DNA from: Onthophagus taurus
Lineage: Eukaryota; Arthropoda; Insecta; Coleoptera; Scarabaeidae
NCBI RefSeq assembly: GCF_036711975.1
Contig: NC_091968.1
Location: 24,599,001-24,663,000 of the forward strand
Length of the DNA: 64,000 bases
Direction of reading: 5' to 3'
How positions within the stretch are numbered: the stretch's first letter is position 1; every line of letters begins with the position of its first letter. A program made the position numbers and the translations under genes. A model generated the notes under the pieces. It worked only from the letters and a program-made list of their open reading frames with translations. It was not told where the DNA came from and searched no databases. Below, one piece after another: positions 1-10,549 of the stretch.

Positions 1-2390
1 ACCTAAATATTTGTGTGTAAAACGAACACAAAATGAACTGGGTCATGTAAAGGTGCCCTAGTTTTTGGGTAAACTGTACTACTTCGCGTTCAAAGCACAT
101 TATCATTAGTTGACTCTGAAAATAGAATCATAAAAAGATATAATACAAAAATTGATTTATTTATTTAAAGAAAAATTATGAAATTTTTTTGTTTGTATTC
201 CAAATTACCATGACAACCTCAAAAAACTGTCAAATCTGTCAAATATCTGTCATATCTATCTAAATTTCTTCTGATTAAAGTTATTGAGTAATTGGACCGC
301 GTTATGCATCACTTGACTAAGCGACAAATGATAAATGTTGAGAAAAACGGGATTTTCATCTTTCTAAAAATATAAGACTTCTCAGAATAGACAAAATTGT
401 TGGTGCCTGTCCATTTTTATCACAGAACACTGATGGAACACTTGGTCACTCGTTACGTTTTGCGATTATACAGGTGTTTCTGTAAGTTGTGGCATAAATT
501 TAATCACTAAAGCTAGAGACAAAATGATGACGATTCGTGTAAAAATCTTTTTTCAAAAGATATATTAAGAAACTTGGGAAAAATTCAAGAATCATCATGT
601 GGCTTAAAAATCGACGATTTTTTTTAATCAATGTGAAATGACCTAAAAAACACAACTAAAAAACACGTTAAAAATGAAAAGAACCACTAATTAATTAAAT
701 TTTGATAACTAACTTCAGGTTTAAAATGTCAACCTCAATTTTAACATATTTGTAATCTTCATTAAAAATCCTTTAAAATGAGTACAAACACGACATATTT
801 ATCTTCAATATTAATGAAGTTATGGTCAACTTCCGGTTAAGAATGTCAACGTCAATTTTGACATATTCTTAATTTTTATAAAATGTGATAATATTTGTCA
901 CAAAAACAAAAATATAATAAAAGAAAATAAAAAATTAAGGTTGGTATTAACATTTAAAAATTAAATTGCTATCTTCATTGTTGCTAACTTCGGGTTTGAT
1001 GTTTTTTATTCTATCTTTTTTGTTTTTTGAGATAAGTGCGTTGTCTTTGGACTCATTTTAAAAGTTTTTTAATGAAGATGACAAATATGTCAAAATTGAC
1101 GTTGACGTTTCATTCCGGAAGTGATTGTATCTCCATTAATATTAAAGTTAAATATGTCGAGTTTGGACTCATTTTAAAGGTTTTTTTATGAAGTTGACAA
1201 ATATGTCACAATTAAAAGTTGAAAGTTCTAGTTTTTTGGTTTTTTGAGATAAATGCGTCAAGTTTGGACTCATTGGAAAGGTTGTTTTATGAAGATTACG
1301 AATATAATAATAAAATTAAAGTTGACGATTTTTTGTAATCAATGAAATGACCCAAAAAACATGTTAAAAATAAAAAGAAAGTACGGAAAAGTGACAAACG
1401 CTAGATTAACTTCAGTTATAAAACTTCTATTATATGATACTAACTTCAGGTTTAAAATGTCAACCTCAATTTTGACATTTTTGTAATCTTCATTAAAAAT
1501 CCTTTAAAATGAGTACAAACACCACATATTTATCATCAATATTAATGAAGTTATGGTCAACTTCCGGTTAGAATGTCAACGTCAATTTTGACATATTTGT
1601 AATCGTCGTGAAAAATCCTTTAAAATGAGTCCAAACATGATACGTTTAATTCCAATATTACTCGAGATGTATGCAACTTCCGGTTTGAAATGTCAATGTC
1701 ATTTTGACATATTCTTAATTTTTATAAAATGTCTTAATATTTGTTACAAAAACAAAAATATAATAAAAAAAAATCAAAAATTAAGGTTTTTATTAATATT
1801 TAAAAATTAAATTGCTATCTTCATTGTAGCTAACTTCGGGTTTAATGTTTTTTATTCTAACTTTTTTGTTTTTTGAGGTAAGTGCGTCATGTTTGAACTC
1901 ATTTTAAAGGGTATTTTATAAAGATTACAAATATAACAATAAAATTAAAGTTGTTTAATTCCAATATTACTCGAGATGTAAGCAACTTCCGGTTTGAAAT
2001 GTCAATGTCATTTTGACATATTCTTAATTTTTATGTCTTAATATTTGTCAAAAAAACAAAAATATAATAAAAAAAATTAAAAATTAAAGTTAATTAATAT
2101 TTAAAAATTAAATTGCTAACTTCGGCTTTAATGTTTTTTATTCTAACTTTTTTGTTTTTTGAGATAAGTGTGTCATCTTTGGACTCATTTTAAAGGTATT
2201 TTAATGAAGATGACAAATATGTCAAAATTGACGTTGACGTTTTAAACCGGAAGTGATTGTATTTCCATTAATATTAAAGTTAAATATGTCGAGTTTGGAC
2301 TCATTTTAAAGGATTTTTAATGAAGATTACAAATATGTCAAAATTAAAGGTAGAAGTAGTAGTCACTTTTCCACTCTTTCTGTTAATTTT
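1..2390 (-). repeat. Satellite-bearing repeat element (534-bp family), inverted relative to the other copies
   Basis: Degenerate repeats carry the modules AACTTCCGGTTAGAAATGTC, TTTAAAATGAGTCCAAACAT and GATAAGTGCGTCAT, recurring about every 500-600 bp. The same family lies in the opposite orientation at 15065-17282, 27080-27515 and 30775-33870, and in the same orientation at 47555-48355. Bases 296-480 (from GGACCGCGTTATGCATCAC) are the inverted counterpart of 17190-17282, so this is an inverted copy of the element in the MCC intron. Bases 583-640 match the inverted ends of the copy in the serendipity-like intron. No coding sequence of its own is visible. Confidence 0.75.
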
Positions 2391-2743
2391 AATCCGGCAT
2401 CCGGATACCTTTTAATTGAGTTTTTTTGTATTTCCTTTTCTATTATTACACACGTGTTTAACTACATCAATAATTGTGGCTGTACAAGTTGGAAGTTAGT
2501 TGTTCTTCTCTTTTATTATTGTGGAAAGATCGAGGGCTCTCTCTCCGACTAAAATTTGTACACTAGATTTCCCCTTTTAGAAAAAATTCAAAGAACTCAT
2601 TCCCTAGCAAGTGTACACTAAATTTCCCCAGCGAGAGACCACCGGGAACAATTTAGGAGAAAAGATTAGGAGTCAGTATAAGAAAAGTATAGATGACAAT
2701 ATATTGTTTAACACATCAATGATATATTCTATCCTCTTTTCTT
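2391..2743. other. Non-coding spacer downstream of the Copia relic
   Basis: No gene is seen. A short repeated phrase (GTACACTA followed by GATTTCCCC or AATTTCCCC) occurs twice at about 2558 and 2613, near CTCTCTCTCC. It could be a remnant of the downstream part of the Copia element, but no clear long terminal repeat can be matched. Confidence 0.4.
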
Positions 2744-3239
2744 TTAACAATTTTGTTTAATATGTCCAAATTTTCCGCATTGAAAGCATTTTATTATTTT
2801 CCTTTCTTCTATTCTTCCTGACAAAAAAGCAGTTTCTGTTTGTTCATTTGTTTTTATTCTTTGCCCCTTAATCAATAACCGCGATGTTAATTCACATATT
2901 GATCGATTGTTCGATGGAACTGACTCCCATGCAGATACAAAATGTTTGTACGGTTCTGGCAACGACATGATTACTTTTGTCGTTAACATTTATTTGGTCG
3001 GAAATTAGTTCTCCTATCTGTTTTAATTGGCTAGCAATTTCCCCCAACTTCGCTAGAAAAACTGACATGCTTTCTCTTCCATATTTAGCGTTAAAACATT
3101 TCTGTCTTATTAAATGTAAACTCACTTCAGATTTATATTCGTAAACTGAGAGTATAAGATGTGTGTCATTGGAGCTTCTTCCGTTCTTTCCACTAGTATT
3201 CCTTGTGCTTTTATGTCTCTGATTCTCACTTGGTAGCAA
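2744..3239 (-). pseudogene. Copia-type LTR retrotransposon gag fragment
   Basis: Two overlapping minus-strand frames together resemble a Copia gag (UBN2-type) region. The upstream part (3239 to about 2960) contains the helical stretch around VYEYKSEVSLHLIRQKCFNA. The downstream part (2989-2744) contains MSLPEPYKHFVSAWESVP and ends in a CCHC zinc knuckle, CFQCGKFGHIKQNC. A frameshift near 2960 separates the two halves and no protease, integrase or reverse transcriptase follows, so this is a dead fragment. The Copia assignment rests on the helical gag followed by one zinc knuckle. Confidence 0.75.
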
Positions 3240-3399
3240 GATCTGATAAGAACTAATATTTATTTACTATTATTTTGTTCCATGTACACACATGTTGTTA
3301 CCATGTCTTTTTTTAATAACTTTTTGTTTCATTAGGCTACTATACTTGTTTACCACTTATATTTACAATAAAATCGGACTTGAAATCGTATGAGTAACT

Positions 3400-3878
3400 T
3401 TCCTTTACCTACCAGACAGTATGAAAATCTCTAAAAACGATAAAATGTCCAATTAATAATAAATAAATGAATAAATGGGGCGCCGCCCTCATCAAGGGGG
3501 GATCATTAAGAAAAGCATCGCGAGAAAAATCGATTTTGCAACGTTGCACTGAGAAGAGGAGTTTAAGAGGAACTTGAAGGCGAAGCAAGCAGCAAAACGT
3601 CCACACTTTGCGAGAAGCCTTCTCCACCGCCGAAGGCTTTTGTGACCACTCTGTGTAGAATACACTGCGATCGCTACTCGCGACGCGTCGTTCTATTACG
3701 TAATCCAACACGACCCGCAGAACCGATCCCGTTTTCCGTCGTCATTTGGCGTCGAGACGTCCTACAAGAAGCAACGAAAAAGTTTTAAAACTTAAAAATG
3801 TGAATCTATTTATTTATAAACTAAAATTTTGGAAGTGTTAAATTAAAATAGATCGATTTTTGTTGTTGATTTAAAAAG
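3400..3878. promoter_or_regulatory. GC-richer island upstream of the unassigned exon
   Basis: Within otherwise very AT-rich DNA, 3480-3775 is clearly richer in G+C and CpG (for example TCGCTACTCGCGACGCGTCG at 3671-3690). Such islands in insect genomes often mark promoters or 5' exons. A 100-codon minus-strand frame (3711-3409) crosses it but resembles no family I recognise, and its hydrophobic tail reads like non-coding DNA. I infer a promoter or 5' UTR for the exon that follows. Confidence 0.35.
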
Positions 3879-4465
3879 AAAATAAAATCCTGGCGGGTGT
3901 TGAAACGTTAAACGATATCGTTGGTGGTTTGAACGTTGTCGGTGGTGGTAAAAGAACGTTTTTGGGTGGAACAACTTACGTATTTAATCCGGTTGAAACG
4001 TGCACGCGAACTCCGACGCCGGAAAAATCATTGATACAACAACAAAAACCCAACGAAGATGTTACCGAAACAACGCTTGTTTCACCCCAAAGCGTTGTCG
4101 CGTTGGATCGCAGATCACTCGGTCATAGCAATTATATGGCTGAATACGATTTAAGTTTTCGCGTTTGCGACTTCGACGCCGCCGACAGACATGATAGGTG
4201 TTGCGTCGGAGGAAAATACGGAAATTTGTACACGATTACAACGGCAGGCGTTAATAATGGAACCCTTGAAGAGCGAACATACGATGAACCGTACGCGGGT
4301 GATCTTCCGAGAAGGTCGTGGTTATGTTGCCCCGGGTCGCAAACGAATCCGGAAGGGGATCAACCGGCTTTATTATCGGGAGGCGGAGAATTGGGGGGAA
4401 GTTTTGGTCAAGAGAAAATTATTAAAACACCACCCCAACAACACTCGGAATGTATCGGAACTTGT
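3879..4465 (+). CDS. Probable internal exon of an unidentified protein (possibly a 5' exon of MCC)
   Basis: An open frame runs from a possible acceptor (AAAAAG at 3873-3878, after a T-rich tract) to a good donor, TGT|GTATGT, at 4465/4466. Codon use is protein-like, with frequent GAC, TAC, ACG and CCG, unlike the flanks. The product is rich in Gly, Thr, Pro and Gln; recognisable phrases are GGGKRTFLGGTTYVFNP and TRTPTPEKSL, and no domain is identified. The only in-frame ATG is at 4137, so either the exon is internal or translation starts there (MAEYDLSF). It would end in phase 0, and the first recognised MCC exon at 14314 also begins in phase 0, so splicing to MCC is possible but unproven. A second open frame (4191-4505, one base offset) overlaps it and cannot be excluded. 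Confidence 0.4.
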
Positions 4466-5554
4466 GTATGTATTAGATCGAAAAATAAATACATATTTAC
4501 CATAATGCACTTAATTAAATTCGGTTGAGTTTATAACCTATAATTATAACCTAAAAAAACGTCAAATTGTTGAAAGTCGAAGAAAGAAAATGGATGATTT
4601 TAAGGGCTACCAACTTCAAAATCGATTAATAAATCGATACGAAATTAATAATTTTAATTGAAATTTTTTGAATTGAAATACGATCTAAATAAATAATTGA
4701 TTTTGTGTTGAATTAAAGCGTTTTGAAAATAGTTTAAAAAAATAATAAGAATTTAAGCTTAGTTTATATCAAAAATGACGGTTGGTATTGAAAATTTAAG
4801 TCAATGTGACAGCAAAAAAGTTGTGATTTTTTATTGTTAAAGTCGATATATTTAAATAAAATTGGATTTGTGGTCAAAATCGAACGAGATTTTCATAAAA
4901 AGGTACCTAACGTGATTAAACTATCAGAAAAGCAAAATTAAAAAACATTTTTTTAGGTTAGTTTAAAGATTTATGATTAATATTCGTAATTAAATTGGGG
5001 AAGGTTGGTTTTAATGAAATCTATGTGTAAATGTAATAAGAAAATCGTTACCTATTAATTTGTCGTTGCTTGCACAAAATAAAACCGCACAATAATAAAA
5101 TTGAAAGTAAAACTGTTGAAGTGAAAATCATAACCTAAGAAACGTCAAATATAAGTAAAATGGACGATTTCATTGTTACCAACTTAAAATTAATTTTCAA
5201 TAATTTCCAATAATTTTTAGTAAATTATCACAAATTTCAGTTAAAAATCTTCTTAAATTGTTCTTCTTCTTTCTCCACTCAGACTTAAAGCTTGTTCTTC
5301 GTCAATAGTCGAAGGTCGTCCTAGACTTTGTTTACCTAACTGCGATTTATCCCTGGTACTTTTCACTAATTTATATTGTCCCATTCTTTCTTCCATGTAT
5401 GTGTCCAATTGTTGATACTCCATATAATATTCTTATGACTTCGCTTCTTTCTCTATCGTATAGTATAGAGTTTTACCGGTGATTCTGCGAAGTATCTTTC
5501 ATTTCTGCTGTTACCAATATTCGTTTTGTTTTAAACGTGTCATGTCTAGTCTCA
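4466..5554. repeat. AT-rich spacer with a dispersed short repeat
   Basis: No gene is seen. A phrase of the type ATAACCTAAGAAACGTCAAAT followed by an AAAATGGA..GATTT stretch and ACCAACTTAAAATTAATT occurs near 4540-4660 and 5125-5210, and again in the MCC intron at 14785-14870. This looks like a short dispersed repeat. Bases 5260-5400 read on the minus strand give a short open stretch (GQYKLVKSTRDKSQ) that may be transposon debris. Confidence 0.5.
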
Positions 5555-6752
5555 ACCGTATAGGTTGACTTAACTTGGGGATTTATTCCTCATGACAAAT
5601 AATGACTAATATGTGAAAAAAGTAAAAGCAAAAGTTTTTTAGTTTCCTAGATATTTATTTTAAAATCAAGAATACGTAGAACGCTTTAAAATAACGTCAC
5701 AGCAAGTGTTCGAAGTTATTTCCCGTAGTTTCTATACACAATTAGGTTCGCCGAATCCATGATCTTCCACTATAGCTCGATCTAAATCAGGGTGTCGACG
5801 AATTGGCTCGGTAGCAGCATATATCCGATTTCGGAATTCTAAAGCTAAGTTTCCACATGCATGGATTACTGGCGCCAGTAAGAAGCCAGTTTAGTGAAGA
5901 CAATTAGCTGGCGCCAGAAGTTGTTTCCACATAAATGCGATAAGTGTGTACAGTACAGTAATAAAAATGATGTCAAGTGATGTACTTCGTGCTGGCATCA
6001 ATATGATAATGCAAATGTGCTCCTTGGAACTCCACATGTTATTAATAAAAAAGAACCAAAAGCTGTTGTGTTCGTCACGTAGAAATTACCTAGGTGCATC
6101 AAGTACTTTAATTAGACAACTGTCATGAACATACATAATTATACACATTATTATGTCATAATTATACACTTCGTCAGCTGATGCTCCACTTCTGCACGAA
6201 TTTAAAACCTTATGATATTCACTTCTATACGCATTGCGTATACTTCGTATTTTTGCCTCTGCCGAGTTTCCGTCAAAATTGGTTAAAACTAGTTACATTA
6301 TAATACGTCATTTCGATGACTCACAATTAAAAAAATCATACCAGATGCGTATTAGCTGCACTTCCGCACAGACCAATGACTTAACCACGACTAGACCTAT
6401 ATGAAAAATGAGCACAAAACAAGCCAGAACAAGAATTCTTTCCAACAAGTTATAAATATGTGTCGTTGATTCGACGAAACGAATTCCAGGGTTAATGCTT
6501 CATTTCTTGCAGTACGGCCCTTATGTTCTGGAATTTTATGATTCCAGTAACACGGGTATTCTTCATATGTTTCAAAAAACTATATTATTTGTTGTGATGT
6601 CCTTTTTTTGGACGGTTTATTCCAACAGTTTCGCAATTTTGGTACAAAACACTACTTATCTAGATGTCGCCGCATATATCAGATATCTAGCATTAGTCAT
6701 TATTTGTCATGGGGAAGAAATCCCCAAGTTGTCGTGTATAAGTTGAGAATCA
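5555..6752 (-). mobile_element. Decayed mariner-like element with terminal inverted repeats
   Basis: The left end (5555-5612, containing AACTTGGGGATTTATTCCTC and ATGACAAATAATGACTAAT) is repeated in inverted form at about 6695-6750 (CATTAGTCATTATTTGTCAT). Between them, the minus strand at 5850-5740 reads EFRNRIYAATEPIRRHPDLD, which resembles the C-terminal tail of mariner-like transposases. The rest is degraded. Two copies of the palindrome CTGGCGCCAG at about 5870 and 5912 suggest a further small insertion within it. The inverted ends are seen directly; the superfamily is inferred. Confidence 0.5.
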
Positions 6753-6779
6753 CCTGTATATTTTCGATTTTGTGTTAGT

Positions 6780-8540
6780 TCCTCCATAATGTGTCGTTTA
6801 AGCGTCTGCGATTTTACTGGCTTTCCTGACTTGTTCAAATACTTCCTCCTCAATATTCAGCCTGAGAATCACCGAATTAACTTTTTCGTTGTTCTGATGC
6901 ATTTAGTTTTTTGAGCAGCAATGGAGATGTTGAATTGTTTCGTTATCTATTTTCGTCATTGATCACTCATTTTGTAGCCTTTTTGTAGACATTTTTTTAT
7001 GATTTCATCCATTACAAGATTGAATGGTAGTGGACTAAATGAATACCCTTGTCGAATGCCAGCATTTACAAATATTTCCTTAGTGAGTTTACCCTTTATC
7101 AGTGCTTGTATCCTGTTTTCCGAATAGATGGTTTTAACTATATTTGTCGGTATTCTGCGGTTGTATAGCAGATTTATGACATCCTTTAATCTGATCTTAT
7201 CAAAGGCCTTGTGTAAATCAATGAAACATAGTAATGGGAGTTTATTATATTCTGTTGACTTTTCTACGACTTGTCTCATCACGAATACAGCATCTGTACA
7301 GGACCTCCCTAACCTAAAGCATTGTTGTTCTTCGGCCAGTGTTGTAATGGAATTAATTTTGGTTGTGATAATCTTGGTTACTAGTTTGAGCGTGGTACTA
7401 AGTAAGAGTGCTTGTTATCCACGTTTGGTATTTATTGCTCACTTAAAATTTTGTTTATCAACGATGTTATTTCCATTATAAACTGTCTCCTCCATATTTT
7501 AGTAGATCTCATTTGGGATCTTGTCTTGACCTGGTGATTTTCGGTTTTCTTAGCCTTTCTCTGACATTTTCTCTTAACTTTCTTTGTCTTCCTGTATGTT
7601 ATTGGCTTTAAACACTTCTGTTAGATACTTTACCCAAGTGTTTTTCTCTATTTTATTCGTTTCTACCAGTTCGTTTATCTTTTTTCTCTGTTGTTTCACC
7701 AATCTCCACATTTGCTTCTGTAGACTGTAAAAATCTGATGTAATTCTTCTCAAACTAATTCTTGCGTCTTAAGAGTTTTATATTCTAGTTGCACTTCACA
7801 TTTCACTTTAATTTCTATTCTAAACCACGGAGTTTTATTTGGTGTATGGTTTAGTATTATTTTTCTGGTTCCTAGTGTCTCAGCAGTCTTCTATGTCGTT
7901 TTCCCATCCTATTGGTTCGTGCAGATTTTCTCGGTTATCCCTTGTTGGTATAGAAATTTTGTGGACTCATTCCATAGAGCTTTAGTGTTGATCTTTTTCT
8001 CTTTCAGTAAGTAAGCTTATCATCATTTCCGATATTAGCCGAGGTTAGAGTTCTGACATGTATTATTTGGGACTGCTCATCATTGATTTCTGCTCTCTGC
8101 TATATTCGAAAGTGTACTTGTATGTGTCTTTGTGGTTATAGAGCGTATTATTAATCCTAAGGTTATTGAGTGACCATAGTAATTCCCCGTTATCATTGAT
8201 GTGGTCTTCGTGAAACCTCTGCTTGATTTCCAGTATTACATTACTACTTCATCTGGTGTTATTAGGTTTATTCTTTTCTCTCTTCTTTGGGTTTACAAGT
8301 CTTCTGGGCTGTATAGGGCTATAATATAAATGTTTTGTTGTTCTCTCCTTAGTTTTATTTCCAAAATTCTTTCGTATTTAGTTTAGATAAGATTGCCCAC
8401 TCCAGCGGCTGCTCGCTTTTTCTTATCAACCTTGCTATATACCAGTACATAGTCTTCATAGTCCTTCTGGTCTTTCCTCACAGTTCGCGATTTTCCCGTT
8501 TTGGAGCGAGTTCGAGAACTCAACGCTAGATTATATTCTG
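6780..8540 (-). mobile_element. Decayed non-LTR retrotransposon (LINE), reverse transcriptase and endonuclease remnants
   Basis: On the minus strand, 7282-6956 encodes reverse-transcriptase blocks: FIDLHKAFDKIRLKDVINLL, then a GIRQGYSFSPLPFNLVMDEI segment matching the conserved GxxQGxxxSPxLFNL motif. Farther upstream on the same strand, 8460-8380 reads DYVLVYSKVDKKKRAAAGVG, as in the apurinic endonuclease region of such elements. Stops and frameshifts lie throughout, so the element is inactive. Order and orientation agree with one 5'-to-3' LINE on the minus strand. Confidence 0.75.
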
Positions 8541-10249
8541 AAGTGCCGTTTTACTTCCTCCTTCTTCGTCTTTGTATGTGTGTGCTATTTTTATAGTACA
8601 ATAGTGGAATTTAATGGAATATTTCAAATTCAAAAGATTTCTTTCGTTTTAGTTTTCTTAATAGTTAATTTAACAACAGTATTTTGAATAGCTACATAAT
8701 ATATTCATCACCAAATATTTATGGAGATCATAAATGGTCACCATCATCAAAGCCATACAGGCAATAAACGACTCAAACTGCAATTAGCTGGAAGCTTAAC
8801 ATATCAGATGCAAAATCACACTTTTAAAGATTTCTCAAAAATGTTCTGATAGATTTCTAATTTGAATATATATTATATATATCATCTTAATATCTTAATT
8901 TCTTTGTTTGTATAAACAATATCTGTATAACACTTTAAAAGTCACATTTTTCCAGTTTTCTCAAAAATCTTCTCAATTTTCAAATTTGAAAACATGACCT
9001 TAAAGCTCAAAAGCTCTAATTTAGTAAAATTTAGTACTAAATATATAAAATTTTTGATTGTAACTTAAAATCACTAAATAGTAAGATTTTATTTTAATAT
9101 TATAAAAGGGGAAAAAAGAAAAGCACTGTGTTGAGTGTTCACATAGAAACACAAAAAAGAAAATAATGACCCCGTGTCATTACATGGCTCGTTATTCAAA
9201 AAGAGCTTATTGTTAATTTATGAAAAGCTTTGCAAACATTTCCAGATGGCACCGAATCGTTTTTTTAAACCCCTTTTTAGTACAAAGGCACATTAAAAGT
9301 TCAAAAAAAAAACACATAAACATTTCGCAATTTCCAATTTTAAAACGTAAACAAGTTTTTCGCGAAAATCTTTTAATAGATTCGTTGAATTGTTTATTTA
9401 ACAAACAAAATTCTGCACAACGCTAAATTTCAACCCATACCGTTGAATTACTTTTCGTAATTACATTCTTTTTTTAATTTTGGAAATCTTGCACGTGTTC
9501 AGTTTAGGATAGAACTTTTAAATCTCTTAATACCCACTTCATAAAAACGTTTTTATCTCCCCCCTTTTTTTAGAACACCGAGTGTCTTGCATTTAAAACG
9601 TCTATTTAAAACGTTTTAAAATTTTAACAACGCACAAAATACGAAGGAAAACTTTAGAAAGGATATTTGATGAAATTTGATAACAAAAGGTTTGAAACTC
9701 ATAAAATGGGACTCCTCCCAAATCGATACGTTCGAAATGTAGTAGAGTTTGACCTCTAGAAAATTAAGGACGCGCGCTGAACCTCAACTATTGTTCTCTT
9801 CTTATGGTGAACACATTGTCGTAGAGTCAACCGATTCGGAAAAAGGATGGTATTGTCACGAATACGGTCGCGTAGTCCATTAGGGAAATTAAACGGCTCT
9901 ACCTATTTTGCTTGTTTATTTTTTTGATGATGATGGAATTGAATAAATTAGATACGTTTTGGAACAATGTTACAAAATGCACGAGGTCAAATTTGTCGCG
10001 AGAAATTTGTTTCAGCTCGCAGTGTTGTGTAATTTCTATATATAGAAAATAGAAGATTCGTTGGAATTTAGATCAGGGGTAATCGAAAATGTAGAATGTA
10101 ATAGTTTTCTTTTTATTTTCCTTTTATTACTGCAATCTAACTGTCAATGCCGGCGCTAGCAAATGAAGCATCAGGGTTGCAATAGTTATAAACTAGACTT
10201 CAGCAAAAAACAGGAATTACATTGTTCAAAGTTCACATGAAGTCTGAAA
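8541..10249. other. AT-rich non-coding spacer
   Basis: No convincing gene is seen. Both strands are open across 9213-9426, but the products are Lys/Phe-rich low-complexity sequences with no recognisable domain. A slightly less AT-biased stretch at 9700-10080 has no open frame of note. If the 3879-4465 exon belongs to MCC, this is intron. Confidence 0.5.
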
Positions 10250-10545
10250 TTACTGTTCAGAGAAAACAAAAAATTGATTATAAACCAAACATGATTTTTC
10301 ATGGCAATACTTAAGAATATGAACAAGAAACCAATGGATTTGTCTTGTTATTGCACAGGACAGAAAATCACCAATACGGAAACTTTGCCAATGCAGGATA
10401 AGCACAAAAGCAAAGTAACAGCTGCAGAAATGAGGTACTGGGTGGTACAAGATCCGTATAGATAACAAGAGGCTCCCAAAAAGATGATGGTCTATCCCCC
10501 CAGAAAGAAGTAGCTGTCAGTATCAAGAACAAAACATACATAACG
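10250..10545 (+). mobile_element. Small LINE-like tail remnant
   Basis: The plus strand at 10393-10455 reads approximately KSKVTAAEMRYWVVQDPYR, resembling the conserved tail (TEMRFLR..G type) of insect LINE open reading frames. It is a short isolated fragment, so the call is weak. Confidence 0.3.
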
Positions 10546-10549
10546 TTGG

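Noticed and set aside
4191-4505. Second open frame overlapping the unassigned exon
   Set aside because: Its first half has no independent start context, and the frame used by the longer exon runs through with consistent codon use. It is kept only as an alternative in the exon note.
9213-9426. Overlapping open frames on both strands
   Set aside because: Lys/Phe-rich low-complexity products from AT-rich DNA; no family, splice or promoter support.
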